A DNA stretch of 64,000 nucleotides, taken from contig MTSC01000017.1 of assembly GCA_002368545.1 (NCBI GenBank), forward strand, positions 1 through 64,000, given 5' to 3'. The notes under the pieces were generated by a model. The model worked only from the letters and a program-made list of their open reading frames with translations. It did not search any database and was not told the origin of the DNA. Positions 9,896 to 19,665 of this stretch are shown piece after piece. Source of the stretch: Ramichloridium luteum. Its lineage: Eukaryota > Ascomycota > Dothideomycetes > Mycosphaerellales > Dissoconiaceae. The translations under genes and the position numbers were made by a program. Positions within the stretch are counted from its first letter, which is position 1; each line of letters starts with the position of its first letter.

Positions 9896-11388
9896 ATGAG
9901 ATTACGCAGTGTACTTATCACCAGCACTGGCATTTTACCATTGGTCGCAGCAAAACCCGGGAATCTTTACTCGACATGGATGCTTGAAAGTGTGATCAAA
10001 CGAAATGAAGGGATCGAGGCGGCCGACGGACTTCTAAGCGAAATTCAAAAGGTTCGGACACATCGCTCCGTCGCAATACCACACAATGCTAGAAATCTAA
10101 GCTCTTTTCCGCAGGGTCTATTCCAAGAGAGTCTCCGTGCAGCAATCAAGCAATCGGGAGATCCGCAGCAGGTCGACGCATGGACAGAATACTATGAACG
10201 AAGCTTGGAAAGTGGCCTCGATGGCTTTGGAAACGCAACAGACGACGCACGTGTTCCCTTGGACCGACTCTGCGCTGGTCGCAGTATCTTGTAAGGCAAC
10301 GTCCAGCAAGTCAGCTCGTGATAGCTGTACGTTCAGCTACGCTAAGCATGTCGCTCTCAGGCAAAGCAACACAAGTACGCTTGCATCCGGGCAAGCGCTC
10401 GATGCGCTGCGGGAATCCGTGAACCTACAGCCACGTAACGCCAATGGAGGCCTGTGGTATTATGCTGACCCGCAGCCTCCCGAGGAGGCATATGGAAATC
10501 TTTCATACAGCGACGGTATGTACGGATTTGCACCCTTTGCTACGCTCTGGGGCCAACGTTCATCCGACGGCCTCAACATCGTCTCCGCATCGGAGCAATT
10601 CGCAATCTTGTATAGACACGTCCGCCAGCATAGTACAGGACTCATAGTGCATGGCTACGATGCTTCGAAGATGGCGCCGTGGGCCAATCTACAGACCGGC
10701 GCGAGTCCAATTGTCTGGGGTCGCAGCATGGGATGGTACCTCACTGGCTTGGTGGATTCTCTCGAAATTGCGGACATGCAATCTGAGCTCCGCAGCCATG
10801 AGTCTTACAAATACATGAAAACAATCTTGCGTGAGCTATGCCGGGCCAATGTTGTAGCAGCACATCGATCCGCGAATGGCACGGGTATCTACGGCGTATG
10901 GCAGGTCGTTGATCAACCTGGCGCGGATGGAAATTTCGTCGAAGCGAGCGCCACAGCCTTGATCACATACGTCTTGGCTAAGGCGCTGCGTCTTGGATAT
11001 CTCAATGATCTATTTAGCACGGAAGACCGTGCGATACCAGAGGAGCTGGGCTGGCCGAGCCTCTTACACACTGGGCCACCGTTGTCCGGCGCACTCACGG
11101 TGAGGCGAATCGTGCGACGGCTCTATCGCGAGGCTGTTCAACGATTCGTCGTCGAGAACAGCGCAGGTCTGCTCGAGTATCATGGTACCAGCGCCTTGGC
11201 AAGCCTGGAGGTCGCGCAACTTGACTATGATGTAAGTTTTGGGGACGCGCGACGTAGAGTCTTTGCTAACAGAGGCGAAGTACTACGTGACAAGACCACG
11301 AGTCAACGATAGTCTCATTGGTGAAAGCGCATTTATACTTGCAAGTCTCGAAGTGGAGAGGATGGGTGCGGTTGATAATGCTGGTTGA
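9896..11388 (+). CDS. Secreted GH105-type unsaturated glycuronyl/rhamnogalacturonyl hydrolase
   Basis: Four exons: 9896-10051, 10115-10290, 10361-11231 and 11281-11388, giving 436 residues. Intron 1 (63 bases) is in phase and without stops, so it could be read through. Splicing it joins EIQK to GLFQESL, as family members have it. A signal peptide is present (MRLRSVLITSTGILPLVAAKPG). The alpha/alpha-barrel family signature includes VPLDRLCAG, GGLWYY, YSDGMYGFAPF (Asp about 162, the likely catalytic position by family comparison), IVWGRSMGWYLTGLVD and YYVTRPRVNDSLIGESAFILAS at the C-terminus. Such enzymes remove the unsaturated sugar left at the end of pectin fragments by lyases. Secretion fits breakdown of plant cell-wall pectin. 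The exact GH88/GH105 substrate cannot be told. Confidence 0.87.
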
Positions 11389-11740
11389 TGCGTAGAGGAC
11401 AGCAAGTACGCCTTTGAAAGCCACTTTCGCGATTAGAAACAGTGAGTAGTTTAAAGAGTGCAGATCGCTGGTCTCAAGTCAATGGAAGCCGGTTTTCGTG
11501 TGTTTGATGCGTGCGATGTCTGTTGCATGCAATGTGTGCATGCAACAACGCCTGAGCGGGCATGCCCGAGCAGCTCGCGTCGTGGCGTGCGTGGGCACGC
11601 GCTCCACGCTCGAAGTCCTATCAGAAGTGGTAGGCAAGTATTCCGAGCGTCGCATTTGATTCGAAATCATGAGTTCCCAGCTATCCATCCTACAACATTT
11701 TTGAGTATGCCATAAACTCCTGCGAACACTGGTGAGCGGC
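11389..11740. other. Short intergenic region with hairpin cluster
   Basis: The space between the glycosidase and Yaf9, so mostly the Yaf9 promoter and leader. It contains the GCATGC inverted-repeat cluster at 11521-11568. Confidence 0.6.
11521..11568. promoter_or_regulatory. GCATGC inverted-repeat cluster upstream of Yaf9
   Basis: A perfect 11-base inverted repeat (TGTTGCATGCA, 5-base spacer, TGCATGCAACA) spans 11521-11547. A perfect 12-base palindrome CGGGCATGCCCG follows at 11557-11568. GCATGC therefore occurs three times in 41 bases, 173-220 bases before the Yaf9 ATG. It could be a protein-binding site or RNA hairpins in a long leader. Role inferred only from symmetry and position. Confidence 0.5.
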
Positions 11741-12514
11741 ATGCCTGCAGCAACTTCGAAACGCCTCAAGGGCGTCAAAGTCACGCGACATTTCATCATT
11801 GGAAACGAAGCACATGTACTACCACATCCGGACTTCCCAGATCCCGCGCCGGATGGTCACACCAAAGGGTGGCGCGTTTATGTTCGACCCATACCAAACG
11901 GACCGGACATGTCAGCCTGGTTGAAAAAGGTTCAATTCAAACTACACCACACATACCCAGACGCGAGTCGGACGATCGAAGCACCAGGACCGTTCGAGGT
12001 GACCGAGACGGGGTACGGAGAGTTTGGTGTCGAGATCAGATTATACTTTGCTCCCGAGAGCGGCGAGAAGGCGGTCTATCGGGAACATTACCTCGTTCTT
12101 GGGAGCTATGGAAGTGAGGAACAACGCGCGAGACAAGAACGAGAAAATAAAATTGTGGCTGAGCGGCTCGAGACCATCGAGTTCAGCGAGCCCACGGCAG
12201 ACTTCTTCCGCAACCTTACATCTCCGAATCAGTGGGAATGGCGCATGGTCAAGAAAGGGAGAGGGAAAGGCAAGAAGCCAGAGATGGTTTTCGAAGGAGA
12301 CATTCAGCCGACTGCGCAGCTGCCAGAAAAGTCCTCTGACTCTGGTGGAATGGGCTCTGGGGGTGCCTGGTGCCAGCAGTTCGAGAATCAACTCGTGACT
12401 CACCTGTCAAACTGTCAGCACACCCTCGACGAGGTCATTGCGAGTGAGCAAAAGAGTGCTGAGACCAGAAGGAAGACGTTAGAAGAGCTTGGGGCTGCCA
12501 TTGCAGCGAAATGA
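11741..12514 (+). CDS. YAF9: YEATS-domain protein Yaf9 (SWR1/NuA4 subunit)
   Basis: A single exon of 257 residues from the first ATG (MPAATSKRLKG). The YEATS fold covers about residues 10-125: VKVTRHFIIGNEA, GWRVYVRP, VQFKLHHTYPDASR, then the acyl-lysine pocket loop TGYGEFGVEI (90-99) and REHYLVLGSY. A charged C-terminal helix (about 215-257) fits the coiled coil by which Yaf9 joins its complexes. Yaf9/GAS41 proteins read acetylated histone tails and are shared by the SWR1 complex, which deposits H2A.Z, and the NuA4 acetyltransferase. A basic glycine/lysine insert near 170-182 (KKGRGKGKKP) is typical of the fungal forms. Length and order match the family well. Nuclear. Confidence 0.93.
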   Translation: MPAATSKRLKGVKVTRHFIIGNEAHVLPHPDFPDPAPDGHTKGWRVYVRPIPNGPDMSAWLKKVQFKLHHTYPDASRTIEAPGPFEVTETGYGEFGVEIRLYFAPESGEKAVYREHYLVLGSYGSEEQRARQERENKIVAERLETIEFSEPTADFFRNLTSPNQWEWRMVKKGRGKGKKPEMVFEGDIQPTAQLPEKSSDSGGMGSGGAWCQQFENQLVTHLSNCQHTLDEVIASEQKSAETRRKTLEELGAAIAAK

Positions 12515-13097
12515 TCTTCGCGTATAGGAAGTTGGGTTTCTGCATGGTGTTTTGGCGCAAGGCGAGAATGTCAACGAAGATACCCGGTGTAATGCATTTC
12601 ACGGCTTTAACGTTTCCCGACCAAGGCTTCTGAGCGCCTTGCCGTCCTTATACACTCTACGTGTTTGGCCCTGGAGGCATGATTTTGAAGAGACTGGGGA
12701 AATGATGTTCGTTTTCCCATGACCGCTCAGCTCGTTCGATCAGAAGTCGTTTGTCATATTGTAGGTCCATAGAATGTCGCGTGATCTGCGCGGGTGCGAT
12801 TCGGACAGGTCGATTCAGTAGCATATCATATCAAGGTGTATTTATTAGGCCGTTCAGCTTGCGACGCGTACCCCGTAAACTCTCACAAGACAAGCAACGG
12901 TTCTTAGCAAAGCCGAGGCTCCGCACGCCAGCAGCGCCATTCATTGAGGCCCCTTGGAATCACGGCGCCCTTGGCTTATTATGCAGACAATTATTATCAA
13001 AGTCATGCGAAGCTTGCTGCACCTGCGATACCTGCAACCTCGTGATACATTCTCATAGAATTTAACGGTCGAACAGGAACTACGGAGTATCGTCAAC
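12515..13097. other. Intergenic region
   Basis: 3' flank of Yaf9 and promoter of the esterase gene. No further gene is recognisable. Confidence 0.5.
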
Positions 13098-14523
13098 ATG
13101 GCCGCCAGTGTGGAAGCGCCGGAGCGCATCACCTTCGGCCAGAAGCTGGCCATGATTGGAGTTGTTTTCCAATCCAGTATGTCAATGCATTCCTGCGAGA
13201 CACTACCTCTGACCATGCTCAGTTGGCTATTTCATATACGGTCTCTTTTTCATCAGATTGCGGAAGGGGTTCACCTTGAGCACGGCATCGTCATTCTTCG
13301 TACGCAATCTCTTCAACCACTCGAGTGATGCACAACTACAGTCAGTGATGCAGCCCGTCCCCGGATTGCCACAGAATCTGACACCAGACGCAGATGGTTT
13401 CTACCTACGACGGACAAGACCTATGCATCATTTGCGCGGTGGGCAAAATTCAAGCCTGACACAGTGACGTTCCCAGATGGATCAATGGGACACTGGATGG
13501 GTCGCCGGGATGCGCCTCAAACTATTCTTTACCTTCACGGTATGATTTTCTCGGGGTTCTTATTGGAAAGATTACTGATCTTGGCTTCAATGGCAGGCGG
13601 TGGTTACATGGTGCGTACTAACAACAACATCGGCTTCCATTACTGAATCCTCCATCAGGTGCCCGCGACCCTCGCGCATATGAAATGGCTTTGGGACACG
13701 CGCAAAGCGCTGACCAAGGCCGGGAATGAAACTTCCGTTCTGATCCTGACCTATACGCTGTCGCCGCATGGTCAATTCCCCGTCCAATTGCGACAAGCTA
13801 TTAATCTACTCAAGTACGCGATCGAAGACGAGAAGCTCTCGCCGTCTCAGGTAAGTTACCTCCATAGTTTCGCCAAAACTTGGCGACTCACACGCTCTAG
13901 ATCATCATCGGTGGTGATTCAGCTGGTGGTAACCTCACATTGTCTGTGCTCTCTCATCTCATGCATCCGCGCGCGGATGTGCCGGAATACAAGCTCCCGG
14001 AGCCCTTCCGGGGCACCATGTTGATTTCGCCGTGGATCGCTTTCGCTTATGACAAGCCCGATCCCAAGAAGTACAACTATGATATGCTGGCAAGTTGTCT
14101 TCAAATAATCTGATGCTGCATTCAACTGATAAGTCTATAGTCTCCCGACCCGCTTGGCCAGACTGCGCGAGTTTTTGTTGGAAACGCGCCGAAGGACAAC
14201 TATAATGAGCCCGTGGATGCCCCGGCGTCGTGGTGGGCCACAATCGGACAATACACCCGAGCTGTATATGTCTATTGCGGAGGAGACGAAATGCTTCGGC
14301 CTTCCATCGAGAAGATCTCCCAATCTATCTCCGAATCGGTCGACTTGACGCTCAATATCGTCCCGGGGGCTACGCACGTCAGTATGTGATTCCAGATCAC
14401 TGCATTTTTTTTTTCATGATACTAACGCAACTAGGTACGATTGTCGACAATGTCGTCCCTTTCACAAAGGGTATCGATCAAGCTACGCTTGATTGGCTCA
14501 AGTCTCGTAAACCGCTTGCATGA
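13098..14523 (+). CDS. Membrane-anchored alpha/beta hydrolase (HSL/esterase-like), eight exons
   Basis: Exons: 13098-13176, 13223-13340, 13394-13539, 13597-13610, 13659-13850, 13901-14089, 14141-14381 and 14435-14523, giving 355 residues. Splicing recovers a continuous family sequence. An N-terminal membrane helix (GYFIYGLFFI) sits near residue 30. The oxyanion motif HGGGYM is at 114-119, the nucleophile elbow GGDSAGG has Ser190, and the likely acid and base are Asp295 (CGGDE) and His325 (GATHVS). Exon 4 is only 14 bases and encodes the heart of the HGGG motif. The intron at 14090-14140 begins GCAAGT, a GC-AG intron; reading on hits a stop, and other donors break the frame. The substrate is unknown; related fungal enzymes act on esters, lactones or steryl acetates. 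Confidence 0.87.
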
Positions 14524-15639
14524 GATTTTCACTTGTAGCGCGGTGGTCCATCAGCCTTTCCTGGGTATGACGACGTGTAGAATGTATCAAACCTCACAAG
14601 AGGATATTCGTATTATCCCCGTATGTATACAACCTGCGGCACGTTCTGTCACGCTGCTAAGATCACTCGACGACGTTCTGAGGGCGACCCTTGACGAATC
14701 ATTCGAGATTCTGAACAATCGTGGCCTTATTTGCCGCCACCGTTTCGTTTGAATACCAACCACCATGCGGCGTTACAATTAAGTTCGGCAACGTTGGATC
14801 CAAGTGGGCAGGATACATCCTGCGGTGGTTCGCATTGGAACACGTCGAACCCTGCCCCGGCCAATCTGCGCAGTCGCAAGTGCATGCTCGTCGACGAGGC
14901 CACCGCGACCGATATTTATGATCAGCGCAGAGGAACCCATTTTGCCATTTCAGTCTCGCCTATGACACCCCGGGTTTGGTCTGTACTCGGCGCCGTGATG
15001 GTAAAGATGGTTTCATCCCAGAGAGCGCCATCAAAGGGGAGCCGCCGAGGCCGTGTTTCGCTCGCGTCCTTTCTCTCGGCAATTTTATGATCATGCCCAT
15101 GCCAGTGGTCAATTCAGCTGCTCTCTGCTCTGGACGGCACTGGCGATAGCACTACAAGTACACGGTCCCATCCTCACCGCTTTCATCGAATCCGACAACA
15201 CTTGCAACCTCATTCTCATTGAGTCATTGCAACCGACCAAGTAAGCAATTCGATATATGAATTCTGGTACTTTGTTGTCAACGGCGCAGCCGTCGCCGCA
15301 GATGAGATGCGGTTCAACTTTCTCTCTATCAAACCAGATACATGACAGGAATGATCATGGCCGAATGGTCCCTAGTGATTATTGTGGAAGCTCATAAAAT
15401 CACAGATCCCTGTCGCAGAGCCATCATCTTAGGCTTGCGCTTTGCTGCCGAAAGGCGCCGAACTCGCGGCTACCCAACAGCGGGGCCATAATATTTGGAC
15501 GGTGCGGCTGCGGGGCTTCGCCGCCCGAATTTGCTAATGACGCGCCCGACATGCAGGTGTTTGTGATTTTGGCGGGGCGCGATGGAAATTTCCATCGCAA
15601 ACGACATTTTTGACCGTTCTTTAGATCGTGCAATACGCC
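14524..15639. other. Intergenic region, possible unrecognised coding at 14731-15243
   Basis: Overlapping rightward open frames at 14731-15090 and 15053-15243 could be parts of one gene (donor-like GTAAGC at 15241), but they match no family I know and no start-to-stop model convinces. The last 200 bases are the Rio1 promoter. Confidence 0.3.
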
Positions 15640-17361
15640 ATGGCGAACACAAACGCGAGTCCGGCACAGGGACATGCTCCGCCCCATCAGTATGTCGAGA
15701 ATGAGGGTTACGTCGACCTTAGAAGCCAGATCGACGGCACTTCCAAGGACCATATCATTCCCGGCAGCGCCCACGACAATCAGAACATTGAGGAGGACGA
15801 AGAAGACGACGAGGACGACTACGACGACTTGTTTGAGGACCCGAGAGAGGATGTCTCTGATACCGAACTCCAAGCATCAAATCCATCCGACTACACCAAA
15901 GCATATAATCGCCAACGCAAGTTGAACGATTCCACTCTCCCAGACTCCCAGCGACCGAAAATCAATCCGCAGCTGAACACGCGTGCTGCAATCGATGACC
16001 ATATCAAGAGCTTGTCTGCACACACAGCGAAGCTGAAGCTGAATGATCTTGAGGCAGGGCTTGCTTCGGGAAAGAGCCATGGGGCGGAGAAATCGGACCG
16101 GGCGACAAGCGAACAGGTGCTTGATCCGCGCACCCGGATGATACTTCTTCAACTTCTGAATCGCAATATTGTGTCTGAGATCAATGGTGTCATCTCGACT
16201 GGAAAAGAGGCGAACGTGTACCATGCCGTCCTGAATTCTGTGCAGGACGACGGCAACGAAAAGAACCTCAACCGCGCGATCAAAGTTTACAAAACGAGCA
16301 TTCTTGTTTTCAAAGACCGGGACAAGTACGTCACGGGAGAGTATCGCTTTCGCTCAGGATACAACAAGAGCAGCAACCGTGCGTTGGTCAAGGTCTGGGC
16401 AGAGAAAGAGTTCCGAAACCTCAGGCGGTTGCAGTCCGCCGGCATTCCGTGCCCCAATGCCATCTGCCTCAAATCTCACGTCCTAGTTATGGACTTCCTC
16501 GGCAGCAAGAAAGGTGTTGCCTCGCCTCGTCTACGTGACGTAGAATTCCTCTCCGACGCCGAGACACGATGGAAAGAGGTCTACGTGACACTGCTGGGAT
16601 ATATGCGAAAGATGTACCAGGTCTGTCGACTTGTACATGCAGATCTTTCGGAGTACAATCTGCTCTGGCACGAGAAAGAAGAGAGATTGTACATGATCGA
16701 TGTCAGTCAAAGCGTGGAGCACGACCATCCACGGTCTCTTGAATTCTTGCGCATGGATATCAAGAACGTGTCGGACTTTTTCCGCCGCAAGGGTGTCGAT
16801 GTTCTCTCGGAGCGCAGAGTGTTCGTGTTCATCACATCGAGTCAGGGCGGCATCGAGACGAGCGAGCTGGAGGCCAGCATCAATGCGCTTCTTGAGGCAA
16901 AGGCAGATGGCGCCGAAGATACTGAGGACGTTGAGGCTGACGAAGTCTGGAGACATCAGTACATCCCACAGAACCTACGAGAGGTGTACGATATCGAGCG
17001 TGACGGACAGAAAATCCGGGACGGGGACACACAGGGACTCGTCTACCAAGATCTTCTAGCCAATAACACAACTGGCGACAAAGCCAATCCCGAGGGTGGC
17101 CCAACGGGCTCTCCAGACGGTGATGAGGAGGACGAACAGACTGATTCTGACGATGACACCGGCGACGAGGACGAAGATGACACCGGCGCGAGGGTCGATT
17201 TCGAGGCTCGCCAGCCACGCGGCAAGCGATTTGAGGACAAAGACGCGAAACGCGAACACAAAAAGGCCGTCAAAGAGGAGAAACGGGAGAAACGCAAGGA
17301 GAAAATGCCGAAGCATTTGAAGAAAAAATTGGTAGGGCAAAGCTCGCGAGGTAAAAAGTAG
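15640..17361 (+). CDS. RIO1: Atypical serine kinase Rio1 (40S ribosome maturation)
   Basis: A single exon of 573 residues from ATG 15640; an in-frame GTG lies 12 bases upstream but has no support. The RIO domain spans about 160-400. It has the flexible phosphate-binding loop STGKEANVY (186-194), the lysine strand AIKVYKTS, the RIO1 signature KYVTGEYRFRSGYNKSSNRALV, the catalytic HADLSEYN (Asp335, Asn340) and the metal-binding IDVSQ (Asp354). An acidic N-terminal stretch (EEDEEDDEDDYDD) and a long acidic then lysine/arginine-rich C-terminal tail (KREHKKAVKEEKREKRKEK) flank it, as in fungal Rio1. Rio1 drives a late cytoplasmic step of 40S subunit maturation and rDNA regulation in yeast. Identification rests on the RIO1-specific insert, which differs from Rio2. 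Confidence 0.95.
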   Translation: MANTNASPAQGHAPPHQYVENEGYVDLRSQIDGTSKDHIIPGSAHDNQNIEEDEEDDEDDYDDLFEDPREDVSDTELQASNPSDYTKAYNRQRKLNDSTLPDSQRPKINPQLNTRAAIDDHIKSLSAHTAKLKLNDLEAGLASGKSHGAEKSDRATSEQVLDPRTRMILLQLLNRNIVSEINGVISTGKEANVYHAVLNSVQDDGNEKNLNRAIKVYKTSILVFKDRDKYVTGEYRFRSGYNKSSNRALVKVWAEKEFRNLRRLQSAGIPCPNAICLKSHVLVMDFLGSKKGVASPRLRDVEFLSDAETRWKEVYVTLLGYMRKMYQVCRLVHADLSEYNLLWHEKEERLYMIDVSQSVEHDHPRSLEFLRMDIKNVSDFFRRKGVDVLSERRVFVFITSSQGGIETSELEASINALLEAKADGAEDTEDVEADEVWRHQYIPQNLREVYDIERDGQKIRDGDTQGLVYQDLLANNTTGDKANPEGGPTGSPDGDEEDEQTDSDDDTGDEDEDDTGARVDFEARQPRGKRFEDKDAKREHKKAVKEEKREKRKEKMPKHLKKKLVGQSSRGKK

Positions 17362-17630
17362 GCACAGTCTCTGCGCACGTAGACGCACCACTTCCTTGGG
17401 GCAACGCATACGATCCGGCAAATCCTGAACTTGCGCCTCGTTGACCGGCTCGGCGATCCAACAAGAAAATGCAGAGTAGCATTACATCCGAAACTCTTGT
17501 AGCCGCGAAACGCCAAAGCTCCGAAAAGGCAACTATGAGGATACAGACGATGCGACCCCATGGTATGCAATCAAAATGACATCAGATCCCAAGTCACCTT
17601 GTGAGATCATGCAGATGACACACAGTCTGC

Positions 17631-18284
17631 TCAAACATAGACTTCTCGTGGAGAATATGCTGGCAGGGCTTCGTGCCGGCCACGCCGTTCTGGTCCACGC
17701 GGTGCAGCGAGACAACCAGACCGTACGCGTACCATCAATTCGTCTTCGTCGTTCTCAATAAGTTCATTGCGTTCGCTGGGCTTGGCCTTGATTTTCGCGT
17801 TCACACGGTCGAGAAGCTGACGGTAAGTGGGCATTATTTCGGCGGAACATTCGGACAGTAACGCTTCGAGCTCCACTCGCTCAGATAGCAGTTTCTTCAA
17901 CCGCATAGTCTCCTCTTCCCACCAGAACAGCAGATCGATAACTTGCTTGTGGCGAGTCGCGGTCAGCACCGCAAGATGGTTGCGGAAGTGGCGATCGATC
18001 TTGGTCGTATCTATCTCTCCGCTGAGCGACACGACGCCAGCCTTTTGCAAGCCCTTGAGTGCTTGTTTTGAAACAGCTTTGCGATTGACGATCATGGCGG
18101 CTTCGATGGAACCGGCGTCGAGGGCGTACGGGACCGGGAGATAGCTCTGATAGTCATAGAACAAATCCTTTTGGACAGCCGACATGAATTGCTCCGTCTT
18201 TGATCGCGAAAGCGTTGTCGGAAAGCTATTGTCCATCATGCGACAGAAGGAGAATCGAAAACCGCCATCTGGGGTCCGTTGCAT
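17631..18284 (-). CDS. Uncharacterised protein, about 217 residues
   Basis: A leftward open frame from ATG 18284 (MQRTPDGGFRFSF). The frame is also open upstream to about 18341 without an ATG, so an upstream exon is possible. Content looks like a real protein. A central part (MIVNRKAVSKQALKGLQKAGVV) could be a small helical or winged-helix-like unit, followed by a long charged helix (EEETMRLKKLLSERVELEALL) likely to form a coiled coil, and an acidic patch ENDEDE. The end is doubtful. A GTACGC donor directly after ELM and an acceptor CCAG at 17688-17691 would replace the last 40-odd residues by another frame ending near 17594. I recognise no family. It converges on Rio1. Confidence 0.5.
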   Translation of the reverse strand: MQRTPDGGFRFSFCRMMDNSFPTTLSRSKTEQFMSAVQKDLFYDYQSYLPVPYALDAGSIEAAMIVNRKAVSKQALKGLQKAGVVSLSGEIDTTKIDRHFRNHLAVLTATRHKQVIDLLFWWEEETMRLKKLLSERVELEALLSECSAEIMPTYRQLLDRVNAKIKAKPSERNELIENDEDELMVRVRSGCLAAPRGPERRGRHEALPAYSPREVYV

Positions 18285-19665
18285 GATGCGGGTCGTGATG
18301 TATCGTGCCGACGATCGACGTGATTTCGATGACGTGAACAATCGATTTTAGATGCTCGACACTTTGCGGGCAGCACTACAGGTCGGGCATGCGGAAGAGG
18401 TGCTGGCCATGCTTGCTTGCATCTCTGTCACCACAAGCGGTCGGCGCGGCTCTATATCTAGAACACGTGAATTGCACGGCCACACTGGGACCTGTGATCA
18501 TTTGGTGATGCCAATGCAATACCCAGCACTGCCAAGCGCTACTCCAGCATTTGGCGAGGGAAGAGCATGCAGGCGCGCGGAAATGCTTTATTATTAGGCC
18601 GAGAACACAGCAGACATTCCCGCCATACCCAAGGGAGCCCGCCACAGCTCACCTGCAGCGGACAAAGCCGCGCTGTGAATTCCCATGTACCTAACTTACA
18701 CACGTACAGTCCTGTCCTGCCAAGCGAAGGGGCTTGACACACACACACATGAGGGCCACGTGCGGGCGTCCTCGCAGCTGTAACGAATAGGCTGATGCTC
18801 CCGTCAGCACCACCAGCAGTACAAAAGAGACAGCATGCTTCCTCCATCACAGCCAGATGCTGAGCTATGCATATGCCAGCAAAAGATGAGGGTCCCACTG
18901 TCGAGATAATCATCCGATCGTCCGTTCTGCCGTTCGACCATGGCATTTCGCACGCTCGAAACTGCATACCAGCGTCGATCTGCGACCTGCTCAAGGACCC
19001 GCGGACGATCCAGCTTTCACAGGCCTCGTCCCCATGTGCTCGGCATGTGTGGAGCCTGGCGCGCTCGGAAAGCAAACAGTCAAGACGGTTGCGACCAATG
19101 AATGCTCTCTAGGGCCACTGCCAAGCGAAGCAAAGGCATCTCACCGCCGCCACGACCGTTTCGGTGCTGCTTTGGGATTGATGAGCTGGTCCCTGTGGGC
19201 TTTGAAGCTCTTTCGCATCCCAGCTCGCAGTTGGAAATGAAGATACACATGATAATGCACACCATTGTCTTACTGCTACGTTAAGCATTTCATGTTGAGA
19301 CACCATAAGATACAGGCGTATGCGACGGGGTTTTGCCAGTGATGCAAAGGTTGCCATCAGGAAACGACCGCCAGCGCATCCTGCCATCACATCTAACGGG
19401 TGAGTTTATCAAACTTATTCCCCCCTCTGCTGCGAAAATCGCACGCTAGAGTGCGTTAGCGTCGATATCTCCATGGGCGATCCGGTCTGACCACCTCTGC
19501 GTGCTCTGCGACAGTCCAGGGCTGAGCGACCACCGGCAGTGCCCATAGCCCGAGGAGAAAATCCCAGTCGCCTCACCCGAGTGTTGTCGCGACGATGTTC
19601 CTTCACCCAACAACGACCAAGTTCGATTGTGTGCGACGCCGGCGGCTCGCGTGAGCAACTGGCGC
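18285..19665. other. Intergenic region
   Basis: The promoter side of two divergent genes. It includes a short CA run (18736-18749). No gene, RNA or large repeat is recognised. Confidence 0.5.

Noticed and set aside
10052..10114. Treating these 63 bases of the GH105 gene as coding
   Set aside because: They are in frame and without stops, but removing them joins segments as homologues have them, and the borders are GT and CGCAG.
13098..14523. Reading the esterase locus as a frameshifted pseudogene
   Set aside because: Every frame change coincides with plausible splice signals, and splicing restores all catalytic motifs.
18736..18749. CA dinucleotide run
   Set aside because: Only about seven units in non-coding DNA; too short to matter.
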